From assembly GCA_945875845.1 (NCBI GenBank), contig CAMCMB010000001.1, forward strand, positions 62,001 to 126,000: DNA of 64,000 nucleotides, in the 5' to 3' direction. Under the pieces are notes generated by a model. It had not been told where the DNA came from. It was given only the letters and a program-made list of their open reading frames with translations, and ran no database searches. Every line of letters starts with the position of its first letter. Positions within the stretch are counted from its first letter, which is position 1. A program made the translations under genes and the position numbers. Below are positions 10,801-19,593 of the stretch, in pieces. This DNA is from Pirellula staleyi DSM 6068 (lineage in GTDB: Bacteria > Planctomycetota > Planctomycetia > Pirellulales > Pirellulaceae).

Positions 10801-11606
10801 AAGCGATGGTGGGGATACCAGCGAACGCAAGTTTCGAAGAGCAGACGGCCATCCATCGGCGCGGTCGCTTGGAGGGTTGGACAACTTCGCTAGACCCGAA
10901 TGCGTCGGTGAGTATTCATACCCAGTCCGCTTCGGATGGCGGAGCTTCGATTCAGATCGATGCGAATCAAGCTTCTTCAATCGCTTGGCTGCAAAGCGAT
11001 CCTTTTGCCATGACAACCACGGACCGTTTGTCCGTCGCGTTTCATGCTGCAGCGACGCTAGTACCCGAGAAGGCGACCGTTTCACTTTGGCAATTCGATC
11101 CCAAGACCGAACGATTTGAAGTGAAAGCGACGAGAGAGTTTCAGAGCAAGTTGCAACGCGGTTCAGGAGGGACGACATGGACTCCTATCCGCTTTGACTT
11201 CACCAAAGAATTTGCAAACACTCTCAAACCGTTCGAATCGCAGCTTGTTCGTATCCAATTTGAAGTCAACGGCAAAGGTCAGTTGGGGTTGGATCAAGTC
11301 ACCGTATCAAGGGATTTTTTGCGAGAAGAAGAACGGCGAGACTTACGTTCCGAATTGTTCCTTGCAACAAGTTCGTTACAGAAAGGCGATTCCGGACCGG
11401 CGGTCGCGATGCTTACTTCTTCGCGGGGTCGATTGGTGCGATGGGGCGATTCCTCGACGGAAAGCCGAAAGGTATTGGTTTCAACGACTTCTGAAAGAGA
11501 ACAACCGATTTCGTTCGCTTCTGGTGTATCGGAAAAACCGGATTCGAAATCGAAGCCTATTCGACGGACCAGAAATTTCTGGTGGCCAAGTCGAAACAAA
11601 GAGTAG
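7869..11606 (+). CDS. Very large secreted protein of unknown function
   Basis: A 1245-residue protein I do not recognise. An N-terminal hydrophobic stretch at about residues 25-43 (AKLLCVASFLIGFTNAK) looks like a signal peptide. Residues 60-330 look beta-rich, with long alternating hydrophobic strands. The middle (about 540-760) has FAMVVDGEGGTLFPSS and YGIDFIPMLELSSQL, which resemble beta-strand/loop elements of a TIM-barrel glycosidase-like domain, but I cannot point to a catalytic pair. Residues 990-1180 (ASFEEQTAIHRRGRLEGWTT and following) look like a jelly-roll carbohydrate-binding module. The last 60 residues are charged and low in order. It is monocistronic. A planctomycete cell-surface or polysaccharide-active protein is a guess. 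Confidence 0.7.
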   Translation: MPYLIFATFALPAPGRGCFALNIQRLAKLLCVASFLIGFTNAKMQANQFGKENPDALGTTASAAPLELNLRVVWGGSLPANYSGSIELDSGKLVCLHQLGIDPFDPSFLRNSSDHKLPFENRATRFGGCDIRVLGQSTSRLKVTIRSTDPQSQQISTKEHEWMLHDLQENTHVETLELGDCKLSVDRVPGDRLRVTTSRNHLIYNSDEPLSLQIQPCLLPWVSTSGTLEYAIVDVKSGREVARQSKSLAMDEHGNSESSTVLLSAPHDEGVYDLRLKIEPKRKLTDVLNRTPAVERNVQFVVYNNLSSLNARRESLSWRKLSEVDFQAFEIQSLMEHLLEQSDGTKRFSLLEAAKAFTLGRRETHAVSLSGTPGAPLLLVPGNEGVTTLSGLVSGEMHRLTVTTLNHNAPFRVVISEPQPRDRKKVPFAWANEVFDATVQRSLHRNLGSSTVLENEPFEVLFWPTSSSANLEISNMSSNLSMEILSVKVDVLTTVVEGINAPETSERNLSTLEYHSSNIRNFLGRTTRSNRASASYDDWGLFLEFAESTAKHCIANRFDSFAMVVDGEGGTLFPSSKLSSNYRFDTGIFSSDGRDPIRKDVVELMYRSLARYGIDFIPMLELSSQLREIEETIVRKEERDILQNQVQQDRSDESDFASQRKYNPLSPRVQHALASALAEFESRYRSHGSYQGIAIRLSDESHLTFSRGIADTNTAILDQFVLETGGNIPRESVQRDLFVSQRGKNSYHHWLNNSIYNYLKTLTVTPRWISVPSEHNFIASSGELPIFAAIQVGSKGLDLSEIQAAILSRWNADAPRPIHIAMDQPTHVFDSSLANLFPIAKRFQSDSARSVLHRDGARSISRVRVWSEGDRGSWLLLSNAGAVAETVVIGWDTMPQQFQVAATFADSNSHIRDSIESVNSLSEWRIALPAGEAIRINLADDSKPIPLYWFSDEAMTLRLLQAGLQSVDEAINRLSIPQAMVGIPANASFEEQTAIHRRGRLEGWTTSLDPNASVSIHTQSASDGGASIQIDANQASSIAWLQSDPFAMTTTDRLSVAFHAAATLVPEKATVSLWQFDPKTERFEVKATREFQSKLQRGSGGTTWTPIRFDFTKEFANTLKPFESQLVRIQFEVNGKGQLGLDQVTVSRDFLREEERRDLRSELFLATSSLQKGDSGPAVAMLTSSRGRLVRWGDSSTESRKVLVSTTSEREQPISFASGVSEKPDSKSKPIRRTRNFWWPSRNKE

Positions 11607-11927
11607 TTAGTCCCTTGAGATGACATCCGGGCCTTCGCCGGCTCGTTTTTCGTATTTGCCGTCACCCATCTTGACGTACTTCGTAAAACCTTTGTCGCTG
11701 AGGCTCTTGTTGGAGAGCGATACGGAAGACTTCATATCCATCCAAACTCCAGCAACCTTCACGGGGGCAATGATGCGACGAACGCGTTGCCCCGTAACGG
11801 GATGGAACTGGAGCGGTGGTGCGGACATGCTCTCCAAAATTTCAAACGTTACCGGTTCCGACGGTTCGGAAGATCCCTCGACAGAATCGGGCTCGTCGGC
11901 AATCACTTCATAAACATAGATGGGCAT
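11607..11927 (-). CDS. FmdB-like small protein lacking the zinc-ribbon cysteines
   Basis: A 106-residue protein starting MPIYVYEVI, then VTFEILESMSAPPLQFHP and VRRIIAP. This follows the FmdB/zinc-ribbon regulatory protein pattern (MPxYxYxC..C...FE..xxMSxPPL..CP.CG..VRR) closely. All four zinc-binding cysteines are absent: the first pair falls in EVIADEPDS and the second in FHPVTGQR. The C-terminal 40 residues end in a charged tail. The function of FmdB-like proteins is poorly known. The gene converges with the giant gene upstream (adjacent stops) and is not close to another gene on its own strand. Confidence 0.75.
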   Translation of the reverse strand: MPIYVYEVIADEPDSVEGSSEPSEPVTFEILESMSAPPLQFHPVTGQRVRRIIAPVKVAGVWMDMKSSVSLSNKSLSDKGFTKYVKMGDGKYEKRAGEGPDVISRD

Positions 11928-12006
11928 GGGAGCGTTCCAGAAATGGGAAACTTTGTCGAACTTAGTTTATACCGGCAATCGTGACAACTGTCGCAAAACG
12001 CAGAAA

Positions 12007-12126
12007 AGTAGCAGGCACTCTCCGCCGTGCCGTTCGCAGTCTTGCTTTTGCCAGGATTCTAGGTGGACGGCACATGGAATGTGCCTACTACTAAGGTGGA
12101 CGGCACATGGAATGTGCCTACTACTA
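12007..12126. repeat. Dispersed REP-like palindromic repeat, copy 1
   Basis: The left part AGTAGCAGGCAC...GCCGTGCCG is an imperfect inverted match of GACGGCACATGGAATGTGCC followed by TACTAC. The right arm is present twice in direct tandem (about 12062-12092 and 12094-12126). The same unit, including the CCAGGATTC spacer, recurs at 42021-42149. It sits between convergent or tandem genes, as REP elements do. Confidence 0.85.
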
Positions 12127-12132
12127 TGACTT

Positions 12133-13623
12133 TCATTTTTTGCGATTCTTGCCTTTGATCTCGTCCTCGAACGTGCTTTTTTGTCTCAAGATGTGGTGGT
12201 AATGCTGTGCAAATCGGTGGGCTTCGTCTCGGACGTATTGCAGAAGCCTTAACGCAAAAGACTCGCGGCCCAATCGAATTGGCTCTTTTTCGCCCGGGCG
12301 AAAAATTTCTTCGTCGCGTTTGGCCAGCGATACCATTACGGGTGGATCGATCTCTTGATCGCGAAACGCAGCCAAGGCGGCATTCAATTGGCCTTTGCCC
12401 CCGTCGATCATGAGCAAGTCGGGAAAGGCATCTTGCTTATCGCTGAGTTTCCTAAATCGGCGAGAGATGACTTCATGAATGCTTCGAAAGTCATCGATCC
12501 CCTTTACGCCCTGAATCTTGTACCGTCGATATCCCGGTTTGAACGGAAGCCCGTCTAAGAACTGAACAAGCGACGCGACGGTGTCGTCACCTCCTAAGTG
12601 GGCAATATCGACCCCTTCGATCACGCGTGGTTCTTTCTCCATACCGAGGACTTTCTTCAGTGCTCGCATCCCCTTTTTGGGATCGATATAGAAAACCTCG
12701 GGCTGAGCGTGCGTGTCGATCTCGCCTCGATCCTGCAAATTCTCCAGCAGTCGGACCTCGTCTCTCAGCCTAGCCGCCTTTTCGAAATCTAGCTTCGACG
12801 ATGCTTCGAGCATCTCTTCTCGCATTTGGTTGAGCAGTTTCTCGCTTCCACCCTCCAGAAAAGTCTGCAGTCGGCGAATATCGCGTTTGTAATCTGCTTT
12901 GCTGATTCGTCGATTGCATGGCGCTGTGCATTGTTGGATCGACGCCAAGAGGCAAGGTCGAAACCACTGCCAACGCGGGTCGTTTTCCTCAATATCGAGT
13001 GAGCACGTGCGAAACTGAAAGACGCGCTGCATGACTTGCATCGCGCCTCGCAATTGTCCCGCACTGGTAAACGGACCATACAGCTTGGCCCCCTTTGCCT
13101 TGGGAGTTCTCGTAACTTCCACCCGAGGAAAATCTTCGTGCGTCGTGATCATCAAGTAAGGAAATGTTTTATCGTCCTTGAGATCTTTGTTATGGCGAGG
13201 TTGGATGTCCTTCACCAAGCGACTCTCGGTCAGCAGCGCATCGACTTCGCTGTTGCAGAGCATGAAATCGATATCGGCGATCTCATGGATCCATTCGGCC
13301 GTTCGAATCTCTTGAGCCGCTGCGGCTAAGAAATAGCTTCCCGCTCTCGATCGAAGATTCTTGGCCTTGCCCACGTAGATGACAACGCCCGAAGCGTCCT
13401 TCATCAGATACACGCCAGGCGACTGAGGAAACTCGCGAACCTTTTCTGCCGCCCGTCGAAACCCGAGGTTTCCGTTGAGTAGATCGCCGACACGACGCGT
13501 GAGTTCCGGCGTCGGTTCGGCTAAGTGTTCGTCAACTTCATCCACCGTCGAATCGAAAACCGTCGAATCGAAAACCGTTGAATCGACTTCCTCCTCTTCG
13601 TCGATCGGTTCGATCTCGCTCAT
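12133..13623 (-). CDS. uvrC: UvrC-like excinuclease subunit, short form
   Basis: A 496-residue relative of UvrC, the nuclease that makes both incisions in UvrABC nucleotide excision repair. Domains in order: an acidic N-terminal extension (1-50) with the repeat STVFD-STVFD-STVDE; a GIY-YIG nuclease domain (about 65-150, PGVYLMKDASGVVIYVGKAKNLRSR); a cysteine-containing linker (CLLASIQQCTAPCNRRIS); a UVR helix pair (about 265-300); and the RNase H-like endonuclease core (330-485, VEGVDIAHLGGDDTVASLVQF, DLLMIDGGKGQLNAA). E. coli UvrC is 610 residues. The C-terminal tandem helix-hairpin-helix is absent and the protein ends in a lysine-rich tail. The start lies 5 bases after the stop of the DUF4340 gene, so it probably shares that transcript. 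Confidence 0.85.
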   Translation of the reverse strand: MSEIEPIDEEEEVDSTVFDSTVFDSTVDEVDEHLAEPTPELTRRVGDLLNGNLGFRRAAEKVREFPQSPGVYLMKDASGVVIYVGKAKNLRSRAGSYFLAAAAQEIRTAEWIHEIADIDFMLCNSEVDALLTESRLVKDIQPRHNKDLKDDKTFPYLMITTHEDFPRVEVTRTPKAKGAKLYGPFTSAGQLRGAMQVMQRVFQFRTCSLDIEENDPRWQWFRPCLLASIQQCTAPCNRRISKADYKRDIRRLQTFLEGGSEKLLNQMREEMLEASSKLDFEKAARLRDEVRLLENLQDRGEIDTHAQPEVFYIDPKKGMRALKKVLGMEKEPRVIEGVDIAHLGGDDTVASLVQFLDGLPFKPGYRRYKIQGVKGIDDFRSIHEVISRRFRKLSDKQDAFPDLLMIDGGKGQLNAALAAFRDQEIDPPVMVSLAKRDEEIFRPGEKEPIRLGRESFALRLLQYVRDEAHRFAQHYHHILRQKSTFEDEIKGKNRKK

Positions 13624-13628
13624 CGGTA

Positions 13629-15662
13629 TTAGTTTTGTGGAAACCCTGGGAAACCTGCGGCTGGATTAAAACCTTGAGCACCGGCACCACTTGGCGCAGC
13701 TGCGGTTTTTGGTTGAACCAGTTCGGTCAAGGAAATTCGCATCTTCTTGTAATCGTCTTCGCTGACGACATAGTACCAATCTGCAAAGCGGGCATTCAAC
13801 TCAGCTACCTTCTTTTTGGCAGTTAATAATTTCTCATTGCGTTGGTCGATCTTGCGAGTATTTTCTTTGGTGATCTTTTCTCGAGCTGCTTCAAGCCGTT
13901 CCTTCCACTCTTCCTCGGTGGGCTCAGGGGTAGCAACTGGATTGTCCGCCTTCTTCTCTTCCGTGGTTTTGGCGTCTCCTTGGGGCGCTTGCGGATCTTG
14001 GAACGCTACCAATTTTCCCTGTCGATTCGATGGAGCGGACGAAACGGCTTCTGCCTTGTCTGCCGGAACATTCTCTTGAGGCTTTTCTTCGGCTGGCTTC
14101 GGGTCTGCTGGCTTATCTTCGGCCGGCTTTACTTCTGCTTGCGGTTCGACCGCCGGCTTTTCGTCGGCTGGCTTTTCTGTTGCTGGCGGTTCTGTCGCTG
14201 GCGGTTCTACTGCTGGCTTTTCGTCGGCTGGCTTTTCGCTGGTCTCTGGTTTGACAGCTGGATCGGGTGTAGCAGGTTCGCTGGGCGGCGTGGTTGACGG
14301 TGGAACTCCAACCTCGACAGGCGGCTGCTTCTTCAGATTCTCAATAGCCTTGATCTCATCGACGGTTTCTGGGAGTTTTTCCAAATCGGGTTGAGGAAAC
14401 TTTGCCTCATCCACTTTCGTGGTCACCAGCAAGAACCGATTGATCGAAACGATGTCTTCGGCTTTCTCTTCTTCGTTCGTTTCTTTTTCGTCCGAAGCGG
14501 TTATCTCCGCACCAGCAGGGCCACCAAATCGCAAGAGATACTGCACGCCGTCTTTGAGCGTGACCACTAGCTCACCACTCTTGGAAAAGAAATCGACGAC
14601 ATCGCCCGACTTTTGTTCGGGATCTGGAAAGAAGCCACGCCTTTGCAACGAGCTGATTGATTCCTTGTTGGACAAAAGTGTTTTGTTTCCTTTCAAGTCG
14701 CCCGCCAGGCCAGCGGGTTTCTTGACGACGTCGGCAATACGAAGGTTGTCGAGCGCACTCTTCATGTCGTTCAATTTCGATGCATTGAGTTGTTCGTCCG
14801 GGCCTAGCGTTCGTTCGACGGGCGGATTGGATTCGAAGTTCGTGATCTTGGTGGCTTGCCATTGGCCGTTTGCAGTCGCAAAGGACAGATCGGCGTCGTA
14901 GTTTTTGCTCAAGGCAAGACCTTGATTCACGGGTACGATTTGGTAGTCGCGAATGCCGATCGTTTCGATATCATTGCTGCTTAGTTTGAGCAAATCCGCT
15001 TCGATCCATTGTTTGAAATCCGTACTGAGCGGAGCGGTATCCAGCTCGACTACATAGATGACGTCTTCGGATGGAACACGAACAAAGCGTTGATTTTTAT
15101 CGTTGTCTTTTCCGATGATCAAGTCGGCGAGAATATCCCCTTTGGTATCTCGCATTTGAACCAGCATGCCGACCCCTTCACCTCCCTTGTCCGCGTTTTG
15201 CTTGTTAGGCTCGACGACTCCAAAAAGGACTTGATCCGCGCGCTTTTGACTGGCGATACCGAGTGTCTTCAAACCCACGAATAGATTTGCCGCTTGGCTC
15301 ATCTGCTTGGACGCATCGGCAGGGTAGCTTTCATGCGACGGAATGGTCCAAATTCCGGACTTGCGATCTTGAGCCACTTCGAACTCAACGTAGTCTTCTT
15401 TGGGTTTGTCGTAACGAAGAATTTTGAGAGACGATGCCATCATCGGATCGGTGAATTTTTCAAACACCGTTGCTCCGACAGTGCCCGCGACTGGCGCGTA
15501 ACTATTGCGGCTCGAGGTTCCCCAGGCCAACAATCCAATGACACCAGCGACGATAGCCATCGCTCCGGTTTTGGTTCCTTCTGTCACTTTTTGCTTCTCC
15601 ACTCTCACGCTATTGATGTTGATTTCGTTTGTATTCTTGACTGCATTCACGACGCTGGGCAT
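13629..15662 (-). CDS. DUF4340 domain membrane-anchored protein
   Basis: A 677-residue protein. A single membrane segment lies near residues 31-50 (GAMAIVAGVIGLLAWGTS), followed by a DUF4340 domain (about 80-330) with FEVAQDRKSGIWTIP and VVKKPAGLAGDLKGNK. Residues 400-540 are a low-complexity tract built from KPA/EKPA/PPATE units, then a basic coiled-coil-like stretch and a C-terminal glycine/proline-rich tail. DUF4340 proteins commonly follow GldF/GldG-type ABC transporters. Here the gene starts 9 bases after the GldF-GldG fusion gene, giving the same order. Its role is unknown; an extracytoplasmic accessory subunit is the natural inference. Confidence 0.82.
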   Translation of the reverse strand: MPSVVNAVKNTNEININSVRVEKQKVTEGTKTGAMAIVAGVIGLLAWGTSSRNSYAPVAGTVGATVFEKFTDPMMASSLKILRYDKPKEDYVEFEVAQDRKSGIWTIPSHESYPADASKQMSQAANLFVGLKTLGIASQKRADQVLFGVVEPNKQNADKGGEGVGMLVQMRDTKGDILADLIIGKDNDKNQRFVRVPSEDVIYVVELDTAPLSTDFKQWIEADLLKLSSNDIETIGIRDYQIVPVNQGLALSKNYDADLSFATANGQWQATKITNFESNPPVERTLGPDEQLNASKLNDMKSALDNLRIADVVKKPAGLAGDLKGNKTLLSNKESISSLQRRGFFPDPEQKSGDVVDFFSKSGELVVTLKDGVQYLLRFGGPAGAEITASDEKETNEEEKAEDIVSINRFLLVTTKVDEAKFPQPDLEKLPETVDEIKAIENLKKQPPVEVGVPPSTTPPSEPATPDPAVKPETSEKPADEKPAVEPPATEPPATEKPADEKPAVEPQAEVKPAEDKPADPKPAEEKPQENVPADKAEAVSSAPSNRQGKLVAFQDPQAPQGDAKTTEEKKADNPVATPEPTEEEWKERLEAAREKITKENTRKIDQRNEKLLTAKKKVAELNARFADWYYVVSEDDYKKMRISLTELVQPKTAAAPSGAGAQGFNPAAGFPGFPQN

Positions 15663-15671
15663 CGCGAAACC

Positions 15672-18518
15672 TTATCTCAATCGATTCTTTGAGATGCCTT
15701 CGCGTTCTCGCAATCGACGCGACACTAAGACAATGATCCCAACCAACAATGGAGGAATCGGCGGTACGAAAACAGCTAAGAGTTTGTAGTAATTCTGAAT
15801 CTTGCCGATAGAGTCGTCCGCTTGTCGTCTCGCTTCCCGGATCCCCCTATCGCGATCTCTTTGAAGCCGTTCTTTCTCGACTTGGAACTTCTTGGCCAGC
15901 TGTACTTTCTTGATATCCGCGCCCTGAAGCATTCGACGAAGCTCCTCCATTTTCTGAGGATCGACAGCTCCTTCGCCCTGAAGTTTTTCAATCTTATCTT
16001 TCAATTCTCGTTCGGACTTGGCGTTCTCTTCCTCAACGTCTGCAATCGTCTTGTTGAAGTCATTGCTAAATTCCGTGCGCTTGATCGCTTCTTCCTTGCG
16101 GGCTTCGTCCGCCTTGCTCTCAACCAACTTCAGAGTGCTGTAGGTTGGAATGTGGCGTCGCACTTCGGGATAGCGCAGTTCCCCAGCCAACACGTCAATC
16201 GCGTTTAGCACGAAGGTAATGTTTTGAAATTGGAAATTAATATCCTCCAGCATGGGTGGACGATTTCGAATATCCACAAACGTTCGCGACATGCAGTCGA
16301 TGTCCGTCACGTACACAACCTTCATGGGACGCAAGTCACCGCCGGGTCCTTCGATCAGGCCCGCAAGGATTTGCTCACCACGCGTGTCACCTCGACGCAG
16401 TTGTATCTCGGCAGCACGACTTAGTCCGGACCGCTGAACGCTGTTAATTTCCGCTTGAGAAATGGTGCCAGCCATGGCGCCCGTTTTAATGAGAGTCGTA
16501 AACTTGAGCCCCGAATCTTTCATTGGAATGATCACGCCCGCATACAAAAACATAATCTCTTTCAGGCCGTTGGTGATTTCGCTTTCATCGCTCAGGGCAT
16601 TGTCTGCTCCAGGCGATTCCTCGCGAGCAAAGATCCAAAGAACCGACGCTTCCGATGTTTCCGCCAAAATCGGATAGGGATTGTAATCTTGCCAGCAGAT
16701 GTCTGGGGCCAAGGCTCCCATCATGCCTGGTTTGCCCGGAACCTGGATACCCAGGAGTTTCCAAAGCGGCCGAATATCACCCTTGGGTGGAGGTCCTTGA
16801 CCACCCATCATCATCATCATTTGTTGGTTTTGCGGCTTTGGATCACCCGTGCCTGGAACTTGGTCCAATGCAACGATCGGATCTTCAAAAATCGCAGTTG
16901 GCACACCCGCCTTCACTGCCGCGACGAAGTTGATCATTTCCTCGGGCGATAGCGACGAAGGCTGTACTGCTAGCATCACATCGTATTTCTCAACGTCGAT
17001 TGGCGAAGACGCGTTGACTTCAGCCACATCGTATTGCTTGGCTAGTTCCTCAACGATCGGCTGTTGCGGCAACTGTTGAAACGAGCGTTGATCGAAACCG
17101 CCCATGAGTTGGGCATCGGTTTTGAGCACACCTAACTTCTTGCGAACCGGTTTCGCAACCGTCGTCAAGGAGCGAGCTAGTTCATACTCGACCGGAACGC
17201 CTGGTTCGAAGAAGGGAATGACGACTTTTTGCAGACCGCTTCGAAATGCAGCACCCAGGATAACGGGTTGATCGGAATACGTTCCTCGCTCACGAACGCG
17301 TATCATCTGAGGCATAATGCCATACTGTTGTTCGGCTTGCTTTTCTTCTTCGCTGGACGGCGCGATCGAATCGTAAATGCGAACTTGAAGCGAAACGCCA
17401 GAGGCCGAGGCCGTCGACTGAAATTCCTTTAGCAACGACATAATCTGATACTTGATCTTGGCGTACTGCTCAGGCACTTCGGCGGAGAGGAATGCATCGA
17501 CCACAATGTCGCGGTCTTTTCCGAGATTGCGGATCATTTCTGTCGTGACTGGCGCCAACGAACTCACTTGATTCTCTGTTGCATCCAGTCGGATTAAATC
17601 GCGGTTGCGGAACAACATGCTGCCACCGATCGCAATCGCCGCTAACAATCCTATGCGCACTACAAAGTGCATTAGTTTGGAGTTCCCATCGCGTCCGCCA
17701 CTCCAGTGTCGCTTGCCAATCAAAACCATGCAGAGATAAATCCCGAAGGCGGCCACCAGCAAGAAGTAGGACATGCTCGACAAGCTCAAAACTCCGCGAC
17801 CGAAATCATCGAATCGCTCGGGGATGCTGAAGTTTCGAATCTCGCGGGACCATGCTCGATCCGCGATCGTGTCGGCTTTGAATGCAAACGCAAGCGGTGC
17901 ATTGAAGACCGCTCCGAGGATGAAGCCAACCGTCAAATTGTTCGTTAAGAAAGATGCAACCATTCCGATCGAAATCATGGCCAATCCAATAAACCAATAG
18001 CCGATGTAGTTGGTAAAGAAGAGCCCTGTGTCGATTTCACCTTGCGTCAACAATGCAAGTACGGTGAACGTGGACAGTTGCGAAAACAGCAGCGAAACAG
18101 AATAGATTGCAGCGGCGGCTACATACTTGCCCATGACGATATCGAAGTCGTCCGCAGGCAGAGTTAGCAACAATTCATCGGTCCCTTGACGTCGCTCTTC
18201 GGCCCAAATACTCATCGTGATAGCTGGAATGAAGAACAACATGATGTAGGGAAACCATTTGTTCAACTGCCCCAGAGTACCCAGATTGGAGCTGAAGAAT
18301 TCATGCGGCCAAAAGGCAGCCATGCTTGTTAGCAACACGAACAAACACAAGAACACATAGCCCGTTGGATTAGAAAAGTATCCGTAGAAATTTCGCTTGA
18401 GCACCGCGTAAGCAACCCGGCGACCGCGAGCAAGCAACACAATCAGGGCCAGTATCACACCCAAAAAAACCAAGTCGAGCAAAATCAACTTTGCCAAAGC
18501 ACTAAGAACAAGAACCAC
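15672..18518 (-). CDS. ABC transporter permease fused to GldG-like domain
   Basis: A 948-residue fusion. Residues 1-300 are an ABC-2-type permease of the GldF kind, with about six to seven membrane segments and EERRQGTDELLLTLP in the cytosolic loop. Residues 300-780 are the GldG-like ABC_transp_aux domain, extracytoplasmic in the family. Residues about 830-905 form a highly charged coiled coil. A membrane segment near 910-932 and a short arginine-rich tail end the protein. The start is GTG at 18518, supported by an AAGGAA about 8 bases upstream. Gld proteins were named for gliding motility in Bacteroidetes, but in planctomycetes the substrate and role are unknown. It lies between gldA-like and DUF4340 genes, forming one operon. 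Confidence 0.88.
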   Translation of the reverse strand: MVLVLSALAKLILLDLVFLGVILALIVLLARGRRVAYAVLKRNFYGYFSNPTGYVFLCLFVLLTSMAAFWPHEFFSSNLGTLGQLNKWFPYIMLFFIPAITMSIWAEERRQGTDELLLTLPADDFDIVMGKYVAAAAIYSVSLLFSQLSTFTVLALLTQGEIDTGLFFTNYIGYWFIGLAMISIGMVASFLTNNLTVGFILGAVFNAPLAFAFKADTIADRAWSREIRNFSIPERFDDFGRGVLSLSSMSYFLLVAAFGIYLCMVLIGKRHWSGGRDGNSKLMHFVVRIGLLAAIAIGGSMLFRNRDLIRLDATENQVSSLAPVTTEMIRNLGKDRDIVVDAFLSAEVPEQYAKIKYQIMSLLKEFQSTASASGVSLQVRIYDSIAPSSEEEKQAEQQYGIMPQMIRVRERGTYSDQPVILGAAFRSGLQKVVIPFFEPGVPVEYELARSLTTVAKPVRKKLGVLKTDAQLMGGFDQRSFQQLPQQPIVEELAKQYDVAEVNASSPIDVEKYDVMLAVQPSSLSPEEMINFVAAVKAGVPTAIFEDPIVALDQVPGTGDPKPQNQQMMMMMGGQGPPPKGDIRPLWKLLGIQVPGKPGMMGALAPDICWQDYNPYPILAETSEASVLWIFAREESPGADNALSDESEITNGLKEIMFLYAGVIIPMKDSGLKFTTLIKTGAMAGTISQAEINSVQRSGLSRAAEIQLRRGDTRGEQILAGLIEGPGGDLRPMKVVYVTDIDCMSRTFVDIRNRPPMLEDINFQFQNITFVLNAIDVLAGELRYPEVRRHIPTYSTLKLVESKADEARKEEAIKRTEFSNDFNKTIADVEEENAKSERELKDKIEKLQGEGAVDPQKMEELRRMLQGADIKKVQLAKKFQVEKERLQRDRDRGIREARRQADDSIGKIQNYYKLLAVFVPPIPPLLVGIIVLVSRRLREREGISKNRLR

Positions 18519-18576
18519 TTCGAGTATTCCTTAAATCGCGAATCGTTGATCGTTTAGTTAGATGCCAGCCCTGAGT

Positions 18577-19329
18577 TTAGGCTGCCGCTCCTGTTAGTTT
18601 ATGGAATGCGTCGGCGATGTCGCCAAACTCACCCTTAACGTGCTTCAATTCATCTACCGTCCCCTCGAACACCTTGCGGCCTTCGTTGATCAAGATGATC
18701 CGAGTTGCCATCGCCTCGACTTCTTGCAGAATATGAGTCGATAACAAGATTGTTTTCGTCTCCCCAAGTTTGCGCATCGTGTTTCGAACCTCACGAATCT
18801 GGTTCGGATCCAAACCCGCAGTCGGCTCGTCCAGAATGAGAACGTCTGGTTCATGCAGCAAGGCTTGAGCCATTCCCACACGTTGGCGAAACCCCTTGGA
18901 TAATTTGCTGATGGCTTTGTGAACCACGGACTTGAGGTCGCATAAATCGATCACCGCCTCAATGCGATTTTTCTTGTAGTCTTTTGCCATCCCACGCGCG
19001 TCCGCGAAAAAACTCAGGAGACTATGCGGAGTCATGTCTGGATAGAGCGGGCCGTTTTCCGGCAAATAGCCCAATCGAACGGAGCCAGCGATACGATCCT
19101 TGAACATGTCATGGCCAGCGATGCGAGCGATGCCCTCACTTGGCGCAAGGTAGCCCGTTAACATCTTCATCGTGGTGCTTTTTCCGGCACCGTTGGGCCC
19201 CAGAAATGCTACCAACTCCCCTTGATTGACACGAAAGGAAACTTCGCGAGCGGCAGCGAATGGACCGTAAAACTTGGAAAGCCCTTCGGCTTCAATCATT
19301 GCCGGTGTGCTAACGCTTGGTTCAGGCAT
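18577..19329 (-). CDS. ABC transporter ATP-binding protein, GldA-like
   Basis: A 250-residue ATPase. Walker A is FLGPNGAGKSTTMKML near residue 42; the signature is LSKGFRQRVGMAQALL near 142; Walker B is VLILDEPTAGLDPNQ near 165; and the switch histidine is in LLSTHILQEVEAM. The closest family is the GldA/CcmA-type ATPases that energise ABC-2 permeases. It is the first gene of the operon GldA / GldF-GldG fusion / DUF4340 / UvrC-like, with 58 bases to the next gene. The ATG at 19327-19329 gives the usual N-terminus. Confidence 0.9.
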   Translation of the reverse strand: MPEPSVSTPAMIEAEGLSKFYGPFAAAREVSFRVNQGELVAFLGPNGAGKSTTMKMLTGYLAPSEGIARIAGHDMFKDRIAGSVRLGYLPENGPLYPDMTPHSLLSFFADARGMAKDYKKNRIEAVIDLCDLKSVVHKAISKLSKGFRQRVGMAQALLHEPDVLILDEPTAGLDPNQIREVRNTMRKLGETKTILLSTHILQEVEAMATRIILINEGRKVFEGTVDELKHVKGEFGDIADAFHKLTGAAA

Positions 19330-19593
19330 TTTTACTCGACGATATTAGCGTTGGAGAAACAGATTGGGATGTTGCAAATTGTTGCCAATCTGCCTCTTCC
19401 GAATCGGGAAAGTATAGCTGGTTTCAAATCTTCAACAACGCGAGATTGACCAAACATGTGGTTTATCTCCGCGTTGTAAAACCCGCACCACGATAGAATT
19501 TCATACGCTCGCCACAGACTATCGTTCAATCGATTTCGCCGGTTCTTTGACAGAAACGCAGAAAGTCAGTGGCAAAGTGGCATGAATCGAATG

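Noticed and set aside
13842-14297. 151-codon plus-strand frame rich in W, L, R and F
   Set aside because: It is the antisense of the KPA/EKPA low-complexity tract of the DUF4340 protein, which produces such a frame automatically.
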